From the NCBI GenBank assembly GCA_910577525.1, contig CAJTLI010000026.1:1-36010 (forward strand): a stretch of 36,010 nucleotides of DNA, in the 5' to 3' direction. Positions 8,375 to 15,632 of this stretch are shown here, in pieces. Numbering within the stretch: position 1 is the stretch's first letter; each line of letters begins with the position of its first letter. Below the pieces are notes generated by a model, which searched no databases, was not told the origin of the DNA, and saw nothing but the letters and a program-made list of their open reading frames with translations. The translations under genes were made by a program, and so were the position numbers. The DNA is from an uncultured Oscillospiraceae bacterium (GTDB lineage: Bacteria > Bacillota > Clostridia > Oscillospirales > Oscillospiraceae).

Positions 8375-9097
8375 CTAGGCGCCGCCCAGAATAGACAGAT
8401 ACTTGCTCTTGACCTCCGCCGCCTTGCTGCGCCCGATGGGCAGCTGCGTCCCGTCCAGCAGGGTGACCGAGACAGCGCTGATCCGCTGAATGTAGCGGTA
8501 ATTGACCAGATAGCCCTTATGAATGCGGATAAAGCTGTGGGGCTGGGTGGCCGCCTCCAGCTTTTCCATGGTCATTTTCACCTCGGTGGGCTTCTTTTGG
8601 CCCTCCAGATAGAGCAGCTGATAGTTGCGGCTTCCCTCAATATAGCAGATCTGCCTGCTTTTCAGCGACAGCAGGCCGGAACGGGTCTGGAATTCAATAT
8701 AATCTCCCCGCTCGTCCAGAAAACAGGTTTTGACGTACAGCTCCACCACCGCGGCGATGTCATTGAGGAAATTGCTTTTGCGCACAAAGCCCAGGGGCTG
8801 CACCAGGAAGGATTCAAACACCCGGCTCTCCGCCTCGGAGACATAGACGATCTGGGTATCGTTTCCCTGGGCCCGCACCTTTTTCCCAACGGCGATCCCG
8901 TCCATTCCCGGCATCTCAATATCCAGCAGGATAATCTGAAACCGGGTCTGCTCCATCGCCTGTAACAGAGCCTTTCCGGAGGTAAAGCGCTGGATGTCTG
9001 TATAAATCCCCTTTTCCTGAAACGCGGACTCCGCGGCCCCGGCAATGACGGGCAGGGCTTTCACGTCGTCGTCGCACAGGGCGATCTTGATTTTCAT
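8375..9097 (-). CDS. LytTR-family response regulator
   Basis: A 240-residue AgrA/ComE-type regulator. The receiver domain (1-120) has the acidic pair D9/D10, phospho-acceptor D59 in ILLDIEMPGMDG and K107 in PLGFVRKS. The LytTR DNA-binding domain (about 132-240) includes KSRQICYIEGSRNYQLLYL and ends in FIRIHKGYLVNYRYI, both typical. The reading frame is open upstream, but the ATG at 9097 overlaps the kinase stop as ATGA, so this is the start. Such regulators bind pairs of 9-bp direct repeats about 21 bp apart; repeats of exactly that geometry lie at 10534-10584, between its own operon and the acyl-transfer operon (control of these is inference). Confidence 0.92.
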   Translation of the reverse strand: MKIKIALCDDDVKALPVIAGAAESAFQEKGIYTDIQRFTSGKALLQAMEQTRFQIILLDIEMPGMDGIAVGKKVRAQGNDTQIVYVSEAESRVFESFLVQPLGFVRKSNFLNDIAAVVELYVKTCFLDERGDYIEFQTRSGLLSLKSRQICYIEGSRNYQLLYLEGQKKPTEVKMTMEKLEAATQPHSFIRIHKGYLVNYRYIQRISAVSVTLLDGTQLPIGRSKAAEVKSKYLSILGGA

Positions 9098-10446
9098 ACT
9101 CTCTCCTCCACCGTCATATCCAGCAGCAGCTTGGCCACAAACATCCCGCCCGACAGGCCAAACTCCGCGCAGCCGTTGTATTTTTCCGCCACCTTCGTGA
9201 TGATGCGGGTGCCGTAGCCGTGCAGCCGGTCGTCTCCCTTGGTGGTGCGCAGGCCCCGGCCGGACCGGGTCAGTTCCGTCCGGTCGGAGGTGTTCCGGCA
9301 CAGAATAAACAGATAGCTCTTTTGGGGATAGATTTCCAGCCGGAGAGACACGTCCGTCCGTCCCGCCCGGAGCAGGCGGGCGCATTCCTCAATGGCGTTG
9401 TCCAGCAGGTTGGTGAGCGCCGCGCACAAATCGTCCTCGCTGAAGGGCAGCACGGGGGGAACCACCAGCTGATGGGTGAAGGCCACGTTTTCCTTTCTGG
9501 CCTTGGCGAACTCCATATTCAGCACGGTGTTCACCGGGCGGTTCCCGCAGTCGATAAACCGCCCCAGCTGGGGGAGCAGGTGCTCCGAGGACTGGCGGAA
9601 ATATTCCTCCAGCTCCCCATACCGCCGCTGGGACAGCAGGATCTGCATATAGGAATACTGATTTTTCAGGTCGTGGCGGATGCTGCGCAGGTCCTCCAGG
9701 TTTTCCCCCATCATCCGGGCAAGCTCCCGCTCGCTGTGCAGGCGCTGGCGCTCCGCCTGGAGGTCCACGATCTTGGTCTGCTCCGCGCACATGTCATGGA
9801 GGCCCTGCATGGCCGCCGCCACCATGCCCAAAATGAACACATAGGCCACCAGAAACGTGACGGTGATGCGGTAGTCCGCGTTGGCCCAAAGCACCTCCAG
9901 AACCGTCATGGAGAGAATGCTGACATCGCCGATGAGAATGGCGGCAAGCCCGCTGGCCGGCACCTGCTCGTATTCCTGGAGGCTGAAGGAGTGGAGATAA
10001 ACCGCCAGGGGTAGCATCAGCAGCAGCACCGCGGTGCGGGCGGCCCCTTCGGCGGCGCCCGTGGAAATAAACTCCCCCACCAGGAAGCTGCACTGTCCGC
10101 TGATGGAAATGATGGTGCAGCTCCCCGCCAGCATGGAGCACCACATCACCAGCTTGGACTTTTTGCTGCATTGGGAGCAGAAATGGAGCTGAACCGCCCC
10201 CACCGCCCCGTGGAGGGCGATCTGAGAAAGCAAATTCAGCCGGAAGGCCCCCGCCAGCCCGATGAGAAACATCCCCATCCCGATGACCGCCGCCAGCAGC
10301 AGCGTCTCCGCCGCCGCCCGGCCGGGGCGGCTCCACCGCCACACGGGCCCGCGGCACAGCATCACCCAGGAGAGGGCGCGGATGGCGATGGCCGCAAACC
10401 AGGCCAGATCCATCATTTCGAGGATAAATTGCAGGTTCTCCCCCAC
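9094..10446 (-). CDS. GHKL sensor histidine kinase (AgrC-like)
   Basis: A 450-residue membrane kinase. About six hydrophobic helices fill residues 1-215, with no large extracellular domain, as in AgrC peptide sensors. A coiled-coil linker (220-250) leads to the phospho-acceptor H258 in RSIRHDLKNQ. The ATPase domain has the N box LTNLLDNAIEEC (about 337-348) and a G box HGYGTRIITKV near 405. The start is GTG at 10446 with AAAAGGGGGG upstream. The gene overlaps the response regulator by four bases. No agrB/agrD-like peptide gene was seen nearby, so the signal is unknown. The Cys-rich segment HFCSQCSKKS at 88-97 is unusual. Confidence 0.88.
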   Translation of the reverse strand: MGENLQFILEMMDLAWFAAIAIRALSWVMLCRGPVWRWSRPGRAAAETLLLAAVIGMGMFLIGLAGAFRLNLLSQIALHGAVGAVQLHFCSQCSKKSKLVMWCSMLAGSCTIISISGQCSFLVGEFISTGAAEGAARTAVLLLMLPLAVYLHSFSLQEYEQVPASGLAAILIGDVSILSMTVLEVLWANADYRITVTFLVAYVFILGMVAAAMQGLHDMCAEQTKIVDLQAERQRLHSERELARMMGENLEDLRSIRHDLKNQYSYMQILLSQRRYGELEEYFRQSSEHLLPQLGRFIDCGNRPVNTVLNMEFAKARKENVAFTHQLVVPPVLPFSEDDLCAALTNLLDNAIEECARLLRAGRTDVSLRLEIYPQKSYLFILCRNTSDRTELTRSGRGLRTTKGDDRLHGYGTRIITKVAEKYNGCAEFGLSGGMFVAKLLLDMTVEERV

Positions 10447-10488
10447 GGAGCGCCCCCCTTTTCTCCTGTAACGGTTATTCCTGCGAAT

Positions 10489-10517
10489 ATTCTATCAGAC
10501 AGCCGGTGCAAATGCAA
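10489..10517 (-). promoter_or_regulatory. Promoter of the kinase/regulator operon
   Basis: On the minus strand TTGCAT (10517-10512) and TAGAAT (10494-10489) are 17 bases apart. The three direct repeats start 17 bases upstream of this -35. Confidence 0.55.
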
Positions 10518-10533
10518 CGAGGGCCGGACCGCT

Positions 10534-10584
10534 GTTCGTCCACAAAATCCTGCCGTTCGTCCACGGAGTTTTTTTGTTTGTCCA
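10534..10584 (+). promoter_or_regulatory. Three 9-bp direct repeats, 21-bp period (LytTR-type operator)
   Basis: GTTCGTCCA at 10534-10542, GTTCGTCCA at 10555-10563 and GTTTGTCCA at 10576-10584 start exactly 21 bases apart, with 12-base spacers. A weaker GTTTGCTGT follows at 10596. Paired 9-bp repeats with 12-bp spacers are the usual LytTR binding geometry. The array lies between the divergent promoters of the kinase operon and the acyl-ligase operon. Confidence 0.75.
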
Positions 10585-10611
10585 AAATAGCTGCTGTTTG
10601 CTGTGAATATC

Positions 10612-10640
10612 TTGCCCATCCAGCGGTTTTTTGCTACATT
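10612..10640 (+). promoter_or_regulatory. Promoter of the acyl-transfer operon
   Basis: TTGCCC (10612-10617) and TACATT (10635-10640) are 17 bases apart. The poor -35 fits a promoter needing an activator bound just upstream, where the direct repeats lie. Confidence 0.55.
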
Positions 10641-10672
10641 TTTTGTGTAAATCACACAAGGAGCGGATGATT

Positions 10673-12160
10673 ATGAGCGCTGCCATCCACACACTTTGCT
10701 GGTATCTCCACAATTTGGCCCTGGAAAAGCCCTGCCTCCCCCTGTTCGGGGACCGGGAGGGCTGGCTCACCGCGGAACAGGCGGAAGGCTTTGTAGAAAC
10801 CGGCGCGGGCCTGCTGTACGCCAGCGGGCTTCGGCCCGGGACGCTGGCTGTGCTGCCCGCCGGGCGCACGGTGAACACGGTGCTGGCCCTGCTGTGCCTC
10901 CAGCGGATCGGGGCCGCCGCCGTGCTGACCGACCCCAGGGAGGAGCCGGAGCGGGCCCTGGCCGCCTGCGAGCCGCCCCTGTCCGTCCCCGTCCGGCTGG
11001 AGGCGGGGGGCGATGTCCGGCGCCCCGTTCTGCTGCTCACCCGGGCGGGGGACGGCGCGCCGCTGAGGCTGCCGCTGGTCTCCTCCGGCTGTACCCCCGC
11101 TCCCCCCTATGACGACCCCGGCGCCCCCGCTTTTTACATCTTCACCTCCGGCTCCTCCGGGCGGAAAAAGGCTGTGATTCTGAGCCAGGGCAATCTGGTG
11201 AGCAATCTGCTGGACTCCGCCCCCCTGGGCGGCTACCGGGAGGATGACATTGCCCTGGGCGCGCTTCCGCTGGACCATGTGTTCGGCCTGGCTCTGCTCA
11301 CCGGGGCCGTCGTGCTGCGCCACCGGCTGTATCTCACCGCCGCCTCCGCGCCGGAGGACCTGCTTCAGATCATCGCCCGGGAAAAAATCACCCGGATGAA
11401 CGGCGTGCCCTCCCTCTATCTGGCCATGGCGAAAAGGGTCTGGACCGATGAGGCGCGCACCCTCCGGGTGGGGTATATCGGCGGCGCGTCCTGGACGGCG
11501 GAGCAGTTCCGGCACATCGAGTCCGCCCTGGGCATGACCCTGGTGCCGGTGTACGGCATGAGCGAGTGCATCGGCATCTCCTGCGCCTCCAGCCGTGACC
11601 CCCAGGAGGCGCGCATGGCGGGGGTGGGGCCGTTCTACCCCGCCAACCAGGGAAAAATACTCCGGGAAGACGGCGCCCGGGCCCTGCCCGGCGAGGAGGG
11701 GGAGGTGTGCGTGCGCGGCCCCATGCGGATGCTGGGCTACCACGACCCGGAGCAGACCGCCCAGGCCATCGACGGGGACGGCTTTCTCCACACCGGCGAT
11801 CTGGGCCATGTGGACGGGCGGGGCATCCTCCACCTCACCGGGCGGAAGAAGGACATCATCATCCGCAACGGGGTCAACCTGTCCCCCCGGCGCATTGAGG
11901 AGGCCCTGCTGGCCCAGCCCGGGGTGCGGGCGGCGGCGGTGGTGGGCCTGCCCGACAGCGAATGCGGGGAGCGCCCCTGGGCCGCGGTGGTATACGCGGG
12001 CAGCTCCCTGTCCCGGGTGATGGACGGCCTGAGCTCCCGCCTGCCCAGAAACGAGGTGCCCGAGGGCGTCCTGCGGCTGGACGCCCTGCCCATGACGGGC
12101 TCCGGCAAGCCGGATAAGCAGGCGGTAAAGGAGCTGATCCGGCAATGGCGGAAAGCGTAA
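10673..12160 (+). CDS. Acyl-AMP ligase (class I adenylate-forming, DltA-like role)
   Basis: A 495-residue enzyme that would activate a carboxylic or amino acid as an adenylate. Core motifs are present: A3 IFTSGSSGRKK (156-166), A5 PVYGMSECIG (292-301), A7 FLHTGDLG (371-378), then TGRKKDIIIRNG (389-400) and A10 TGSGKPDK (475-482) with the catalytic lysine probably K479. Both the large and the C-terminal small domain are complete, and there is no fused carrier domain. The ATG at 10673 lies nine bases after AAGGAG; upstream in-frame TTG and ATG codons fit worse. It is the first gene of a five-gene overlapping operon with an MBOAT and two SGNH proteins, so a role like DltA in surface acylation is inferred. 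The substrate cannot be read from sequence. Confidence 0.88.
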   Translation: MSAAIHTLCWYLHNLALEKPCLPLFGDREGWLTAEQAEGFVETGAGLLYASGLRPGTLAVLPAGRTVNTVLALLCLQRIGAAAVLTDPREEPERALAACEPPLSVPVRLEAGGDVRRPVLLLTRAGDGAPLRLPLVSSGCTPAPPYDDPGAPAFYIFTSGSSGRKKAVILSQGNLVSNLLDSAPLGGYREDDIALGALPLDHVFGLALLTGAVVLRHRLYLTAASAPEDLLQIIAREKITRMNGVPSLYLAMAKRVWTDEARTLRVGYIGGASWTAEQFRHIESALGMTLVPVYGMSECIGISCASSRDPQEARMAGVGPFYPANQGKILREDGARALPGEEGEVCVRGPMRMLGYHDPEQTAQAIDGDGFLHTGDLGHVDGRGILHLTGRKKDIIIRNGVNLSPRRIEEALLAQPGVRAAAVVGLPDSECGERPWAAVVYAGSSLSRVMDGLSSRLPRNEVPEGVLRLDALPMTGSGKPDKQAVKELIRQWRKA

Positions 12161-12378
12161 TTCTCCAGCTGCCACCGGCGCTGCTGCTCTATGGGGCCGC
12201 CCTGTTCTTCTGCCTGTTTGAGCGCCGCCACCGGGCCACCCGGGGGGCGTTCTACCTGCTGTCCGCGGCGCTGGCCCTGGGGGCCAGCGCCTATGCCCTG
12301 ATTGAGGGCGCGGACCTGTGGGAGGCGGCGGCGGCGCTGCTCCCCTTCCTGCTGCTGAATCTGGGGGTGGGGACATGA
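12145..12378 (+). CDS. Small membrane protein, DltX-like position
   Basis: A 77-residue protein with two to three hydrophobic helices (about 8-24, 34-52 and 60-75) and a charged ERRHRATR loop. It overlaps the ligase gene by 16 bases and its TGA overlaps the MBOAT ATG (ATGA), so it is embedded in the operon and surely translated. AAGGAG lies 11 bases before its ATG. It has no Asp-Ser-Leu phosphopantetheine motif, so it is not a carrier protein. DltX, a small membrane protein in dlt operons, occupies the same place but is shorter with one helix. I do not recognise a family; an accessory of the MBOAT is the best guess. Confidence 0.75.
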   Translation: MAESVILQLPPALLLYGAALFFCLFERRHRATRGAFYLLSAALALGASAYALIEGADLWEAAAALLPFLLLNLGVGT

Positions 12379-13835
12379 ACTTCAACTCCGGCGTGTTTCT
12401 GGTTTTTCTGCCGCTGGTGACGGCGGCATACTGGCTGCTGCCCCACAGCCTTCGGAGCTATTGGCTGCTGGCGGCGTCATACTTCTTTTATATGTACGCC
12501 AACCCCGCCCTCATCCTCCTGCTGCTGGCCTCCACGGCGGTGGACTACTGCTGCGGCCGGGGAATCGAGCGCTTCCGGGGGCGGCGGGGCGTCATGCGCC
12601 TGTTTCTCCTGGTGAGCATATGCGTCAACCTTGGGCTGCTGTTTACCTTCAAATACTTCGACTTTTTCGCCGGGACGGTGAACGCCCTGTGCGCCGCCGC
12701 CGGCCTGCCCTACCGGGCGCCGGAGCTTGGCCTGATTCTGCCGGTGGGCATCTCCTTCTACACCTTTCAGACCATGAGCTATACCATCGACGTCTATCGG
12801 GGAGATTTTCCCGCGGAACGGGATATCGTCTCCTTCGCCCTCTATGTCACCTATTTCCCCCAGCTGGTGGCGGGCCCCATTGAGAGTCCCCAAAGCCTGC
12901 TGCCCCAGCTGAAGGCGGAGCACCGGCCGTCCTGGGAGGACTTCACCGCCGGAATCCGCCTGCTGCTGTGCGGCTTTTTCCGAAAGTGCGTGGTGGCGGA
13001 CTTCTGCGGCATCCATGTCAACGCGGTGTTTTCCTCCGTTGAGCAGGCCAATTCCCTGGCCGTCTGCTGCGCCGGCGGGCTGTTCTGCATCCAGATGTAC
13101 TGCGACTTCGCCGGTTACTCGGAGATCGCCGCCGGTTCCGCCCGGCTCATGGGGGTGCGGCTCATGCGCAACTTCGACCGGCCCTATCTGGCCCAGAGCT
13201 ACACCGAGTTTTTCCGCCGCTGGCATATCAGCCTGAACCGCTGGTTTACCAGCTACGTTTACATCCCCCTGGGGGGCGGGAGGCGGGGCAGGGCCCGCAA
13301 GCTCCTCAACATTCTCATCGTCTTTACCCTGTGCGGCCTCTGGCACGGGGCCCGGTGGACCTATGTGCTGTGGGGGCTGTACGCGGCGTTCTGGCTGTGC
13401 CTGGAGAGCCTGCTGGACGTGAAAAACCGGTTCGGTCCCCGCTGGGACTGCCCGCTGGGGCGGCTGGCCCGGCGGTGCGTGATGTTCCTCATCTTTATTC
13501 CGGCGGCCCTGCTGTTCCGGGCGGAGTCGGTGGAGCAGCTGGGGGCGGTTTTCCGCCGCCTGTTCACCGGCTGGGGCTTTGGGGGGGCCTACCTCCAGGC
13601 GGCGCTGGACCAGCTGGGGCTGACCGCTCTGTCCCTCATTCAGCTGGCGCTGTGCCTGACGGCTATGGCAAAGCTGTACGCCTGGGGGCAATATGATCTG
13701 CCCGCCGCCAAAACGGACAGCCAGTCCGCCGCGCGGCTGTGCGCCTGCGTCTACCTCACGGCGGTAACGGCGCTGTGCTGGCTGGCCCTGCTGCGGACCC
13801 AGGACGCGGCAATTTTCGCCTATTTTCAGTTTTAG
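12375..13835 (+). CDS. MBOAT acyltransferase (DltB/AlgI-like)
   Basis: A 486-residue polytopic membrane protein that would transfer an acyl group across the membrane. Family hallmarks: FYTFQTMSYTIDVYRG (128-143), FPQLVAGPIE (161-170), YCDFAGYSEIA (242-252), FFRRWHISLNRWFTSYVYIP (279-298) and CGLWHGARWTYVLWG (320-334). H324 is the invariant MBOAT histidine and H284 the second conserved one. Length matches AlgI/DltB proteins. The start is ATG at 12375, overlapping the upstream stop; a longer open frame upstream is not the start. Together with the ligase and the SGNH proteins it forms an extracellular acylation cassette; the acceptor polymer is unknown. Confidence 0.92.
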   Translation: MNFNSGVFLVFLPLVTAAYWLLPHSLRSYWLLAASYFFYMYANPALILLLLASTAVDYCCGRGIERFRGRRGVMRLFLLVSICVNLGLLFTFKYFDFFAGTVNALCAAAGLPYRAPELGLILPVGISFYTFQTMSYTIDVYRGDFPAERDIVSFALYVTYFPQLVAGPIESPQSLLPQLKAEHRPSWEDFTAGIRLLLCGFFRKCVVADFCGIHVNAVFSSVEQANSLAVCCAGGLFCIQMYCDFAGYSEIAAGSARLMGVRLMRNFDRPYLAQSYTEFFRRWHISLNRWFTSYVYIPLGGGRRGRARKLLNILIVFTLCGLWHGARWTYVLWGLYAAFWLCLESLLDVKNRFGPRWDCPLGRLARRCVMFLIFIPAALLFRAESVEQLGAVFRRLFTGWGFGGAYLQAALDQLGLTALSLIQLALCLTAMAKLYAWGQYDLPAAKTDSQSAARLCACVYLTAVTALCWLALLRTQDAAIFAYFQF

Positions 13836-13847
13836 GAGGATGCCCGC

Positions 13848-15632
13848 GTGAAAAAAATGTTTCTGGCCGCGCTGTGCCTTCTCGCCCTGCTCCCCCTGTC
13901 CGGGTGCCGGGAGCAGGCCGCCCCGGACACCGTGCTGGTCTTTCTGGAGGAGGCCGGCGGCTGCACGGTGGAGAACAACGGCCGGCGGGTACCGGTGGGG
14001 GAGGACGCGGTGTTCACCCTCACGCTGGACCGGGGGTGGTCGCTGACGGACACCGACTACGCCGGGGCCTCCGACATCAGCGTATCCGGCCGCGCCGCCA
14101 CCCTCACCCTCCGGGGAGTTCAATACCCCGTCCGGGTCCGGCTCCGGCTGACCAGCCGGTACTGCACCGTGACCTACGACGCCAACGGCGGCCAGCCTGT
14201 CCCCGGCGGAAGCCCGCAGGTGAGCAAAACCTACGATCTCACCGATCACATGCGGCCCAACACGGCGCTGGGCGCGGATTTGTTTGTCCGGGCGGGGCAT
14301 ACCCTCACCGGCTGGAACACCCGCGGCGACGGGACGGGGGACGCCGTGGGGCTGGGCAGCCGGGTGAGCGTAACCGGCGGGGCGGTCACGCTGTACGCCC
14401 AGTGGGCCCGGTGGAGCGGCGCGCCGGACTTCACCTGGGAGGCGGAGGGGGACGGGGCGTCCGTCACCGGCTACCGCGGATCAGATGCGCTGGTGGTGAT
14501 TCCCGAGCAGCTGGACGGCAGGCCGGTGGTCTCGGTTGCGGCGGGGGCCTTCGACGGCTGCACGGCGGAGGAGGTGGTGTTTCCGCCCACCCTGCGGGAG
14601 ATCGCCCCGGGGGCCTTTCGGGACTGCGCCGTCCGGACGGTCACTCTGTTTGACAGCATTGAAACCATCAGCGACGGCAGCTTTGAACGGTGCCCCAACC
14701 TGAAAACCCTGCGGATCAACGCCGCGGAAGCTCCCTTCGGCTATGTCTGGCGCAAGGAGAGCTGCTATGCCGACAAGGTGGACCGGCTGATTCTCACCCA
14801 GGGGCAAAAGCGGGCGGTGTTTTATGGGGGGTGCTCCATGTGGTATAACCTGGACGGCCTCCAGGCCCAGCAGGCCCTGGGAGACGGCTATGCCGTGGTG
14901 AACCTGGGGCTGAACGGCACCGTGAACTCCCCGGTGCAGATGCAGATTCTGGGGTCGTTTCTGGGGGAGGGGGATCTCCTGATCCACACCCCGGAGCTGT
15001 CCAGCCGCCAGCAGCTGCTTCTTCACACCGCCATGGGAGAGGGGGACGGCAAGCTGTGGTGCGGCATCGAGAACAATTACGACCTGTTTGCCCTGGTGGA
15101 CCTCACCACAGTGGACGGCGTATTTGACAGCCTGTGCCACTATCTGTCCCAGAAAGACGCCCGGGCCTCTTACAGCCAGCGCTACCAGGACGAGGCCGGC
15201 CAGCCCTATCTGGACCGCTTCGGCTGCATTCCATTCTTCCGGTCGGGCACCGAGGAGGAGCTGCCCGACCGGGTCTATCTGAACCCCGCTTTGATCGACT
15301 GGGAGGCCATGGAGCGGCTGGGGGCCTATTACGAATGGTTTCAGGCCCGGGGGGCGCGGGTGTATGTGTCCTGCGCCTGCGTCAACCTGAGCGCCGTGCC
15401 GGAGGGGGAGCGGAACAACGCCGCGCAGATGAACCGCCTGCTTCAAGAGGCGGTGGGGGAGATGGAGGGCGTGGCGTTTATCTCCTCCCTGGAGGACTAT
15501 CTATATCAAAATTCCGACTTTTATGACACCAATTACCACCTGGTCTCCCAGGCGGCAAAGGAAAACACCGCCCTGTGGCTCCGGGACCTGCGGGCCCAGA
15601 TGGAGCGGGACGGCCTGTGGGAGGGCGTATGA
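13848..15632 (+). CDS. SGNH-type lipoprotein with InlB-repeat and LRR_5 modules
   Basis: A 594-residue exported protein. The signal peptide ends in lipobox LSGC (C20). Residues about 107-187 form an InlB B-repeat/Flg_new-like module (TVTYDANGGQPV ... GWNTRG ... LYAQW). Residues about 205-290 are a BspA-like LRR_5 block (VVIPEQLDGRPVVSVAAGAF). The C-terminal half is SGNH/DltD/AlgJ-like: GGCSMW with putative nucleophile S330, the NLGLNGT block near 352-358 and D560/H564 in FYDTNYHL. The GTG start at 13848 has AGGAGG eight bases before it, overlapping the MBOAT stop. In alginate and Dlt systems such proteins take the acyl group from the MBOAT. The surface-binding modules are unusual for that role. 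Confidence 0.82.
   Translation: MKKMFLAALCLLALLPLSGCREQAAPDTVLVFLEEAGGCTVENNGRRVPVGEDAVFTLTLDRGWSLTDTDYAGASDISVSGRAATLTLRGVQYPVRVRLRLTSRYCTVTYDANGGQPVPGGSPQVSKTYDLTDHMRPNTALGADLFVRAGHTLTGWNTRGDGTGDAVGLGSRVSVTGGAVTLYAQWARWSGAPDFTWEAEGDGASVTGYRGSDALVVIPEQLDGRPVVSVAAGAFDGCTAEEVVFPPTLREIAPGAFRDCAVRTVTLFDSIETISDGSFERCPNLKTLRINAAEAPFGYVWRKESCYADKVDRLILTQGQKRAVFYGGCSMWYNLDGLQAQQALGDGYAVVNLGLNGTVNSPVQMQILGSFLGEGDLLIHTPELSSRQQLLLHTAMGEGDGKLWCGIENNYDLFALVDLTTVDGVFDSLCHYLSQKDARASYSQRYQDEAGQPYLDRFGCIPFFRSGTEEELPDRVYLNPALIDWEAMERLGAYYEWFQARGARVYVSCACVNLSAVPEGERNNAAQMNRLLQEAVGEMEGVAFISSLEDYLYQNSDFYDTNYHLVSQAAKENTALWLRDLRAQMERDGLWEGV

Noticed and set aside
10534..10604. Direct repeats as a CRISPR array
   Set aside because: Repeats are only 9 bp with 12-bp spacers, three copies, and no cas genes; they fit a regulator operator.
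12145..12378. The 77-aa protein as an acyl carrier protein
   Set aside because: It is hydrophobic throughout and lacks the Asp-Ser-Leu attachment site.
12477..14300. 607-codon minus-strand frame opposite the MBOAT gene
   Set aside because: Low-complexity Gly/Pro/Gln composition and no ribosome binding site; the plus strand has an unmistakable MBOAT.
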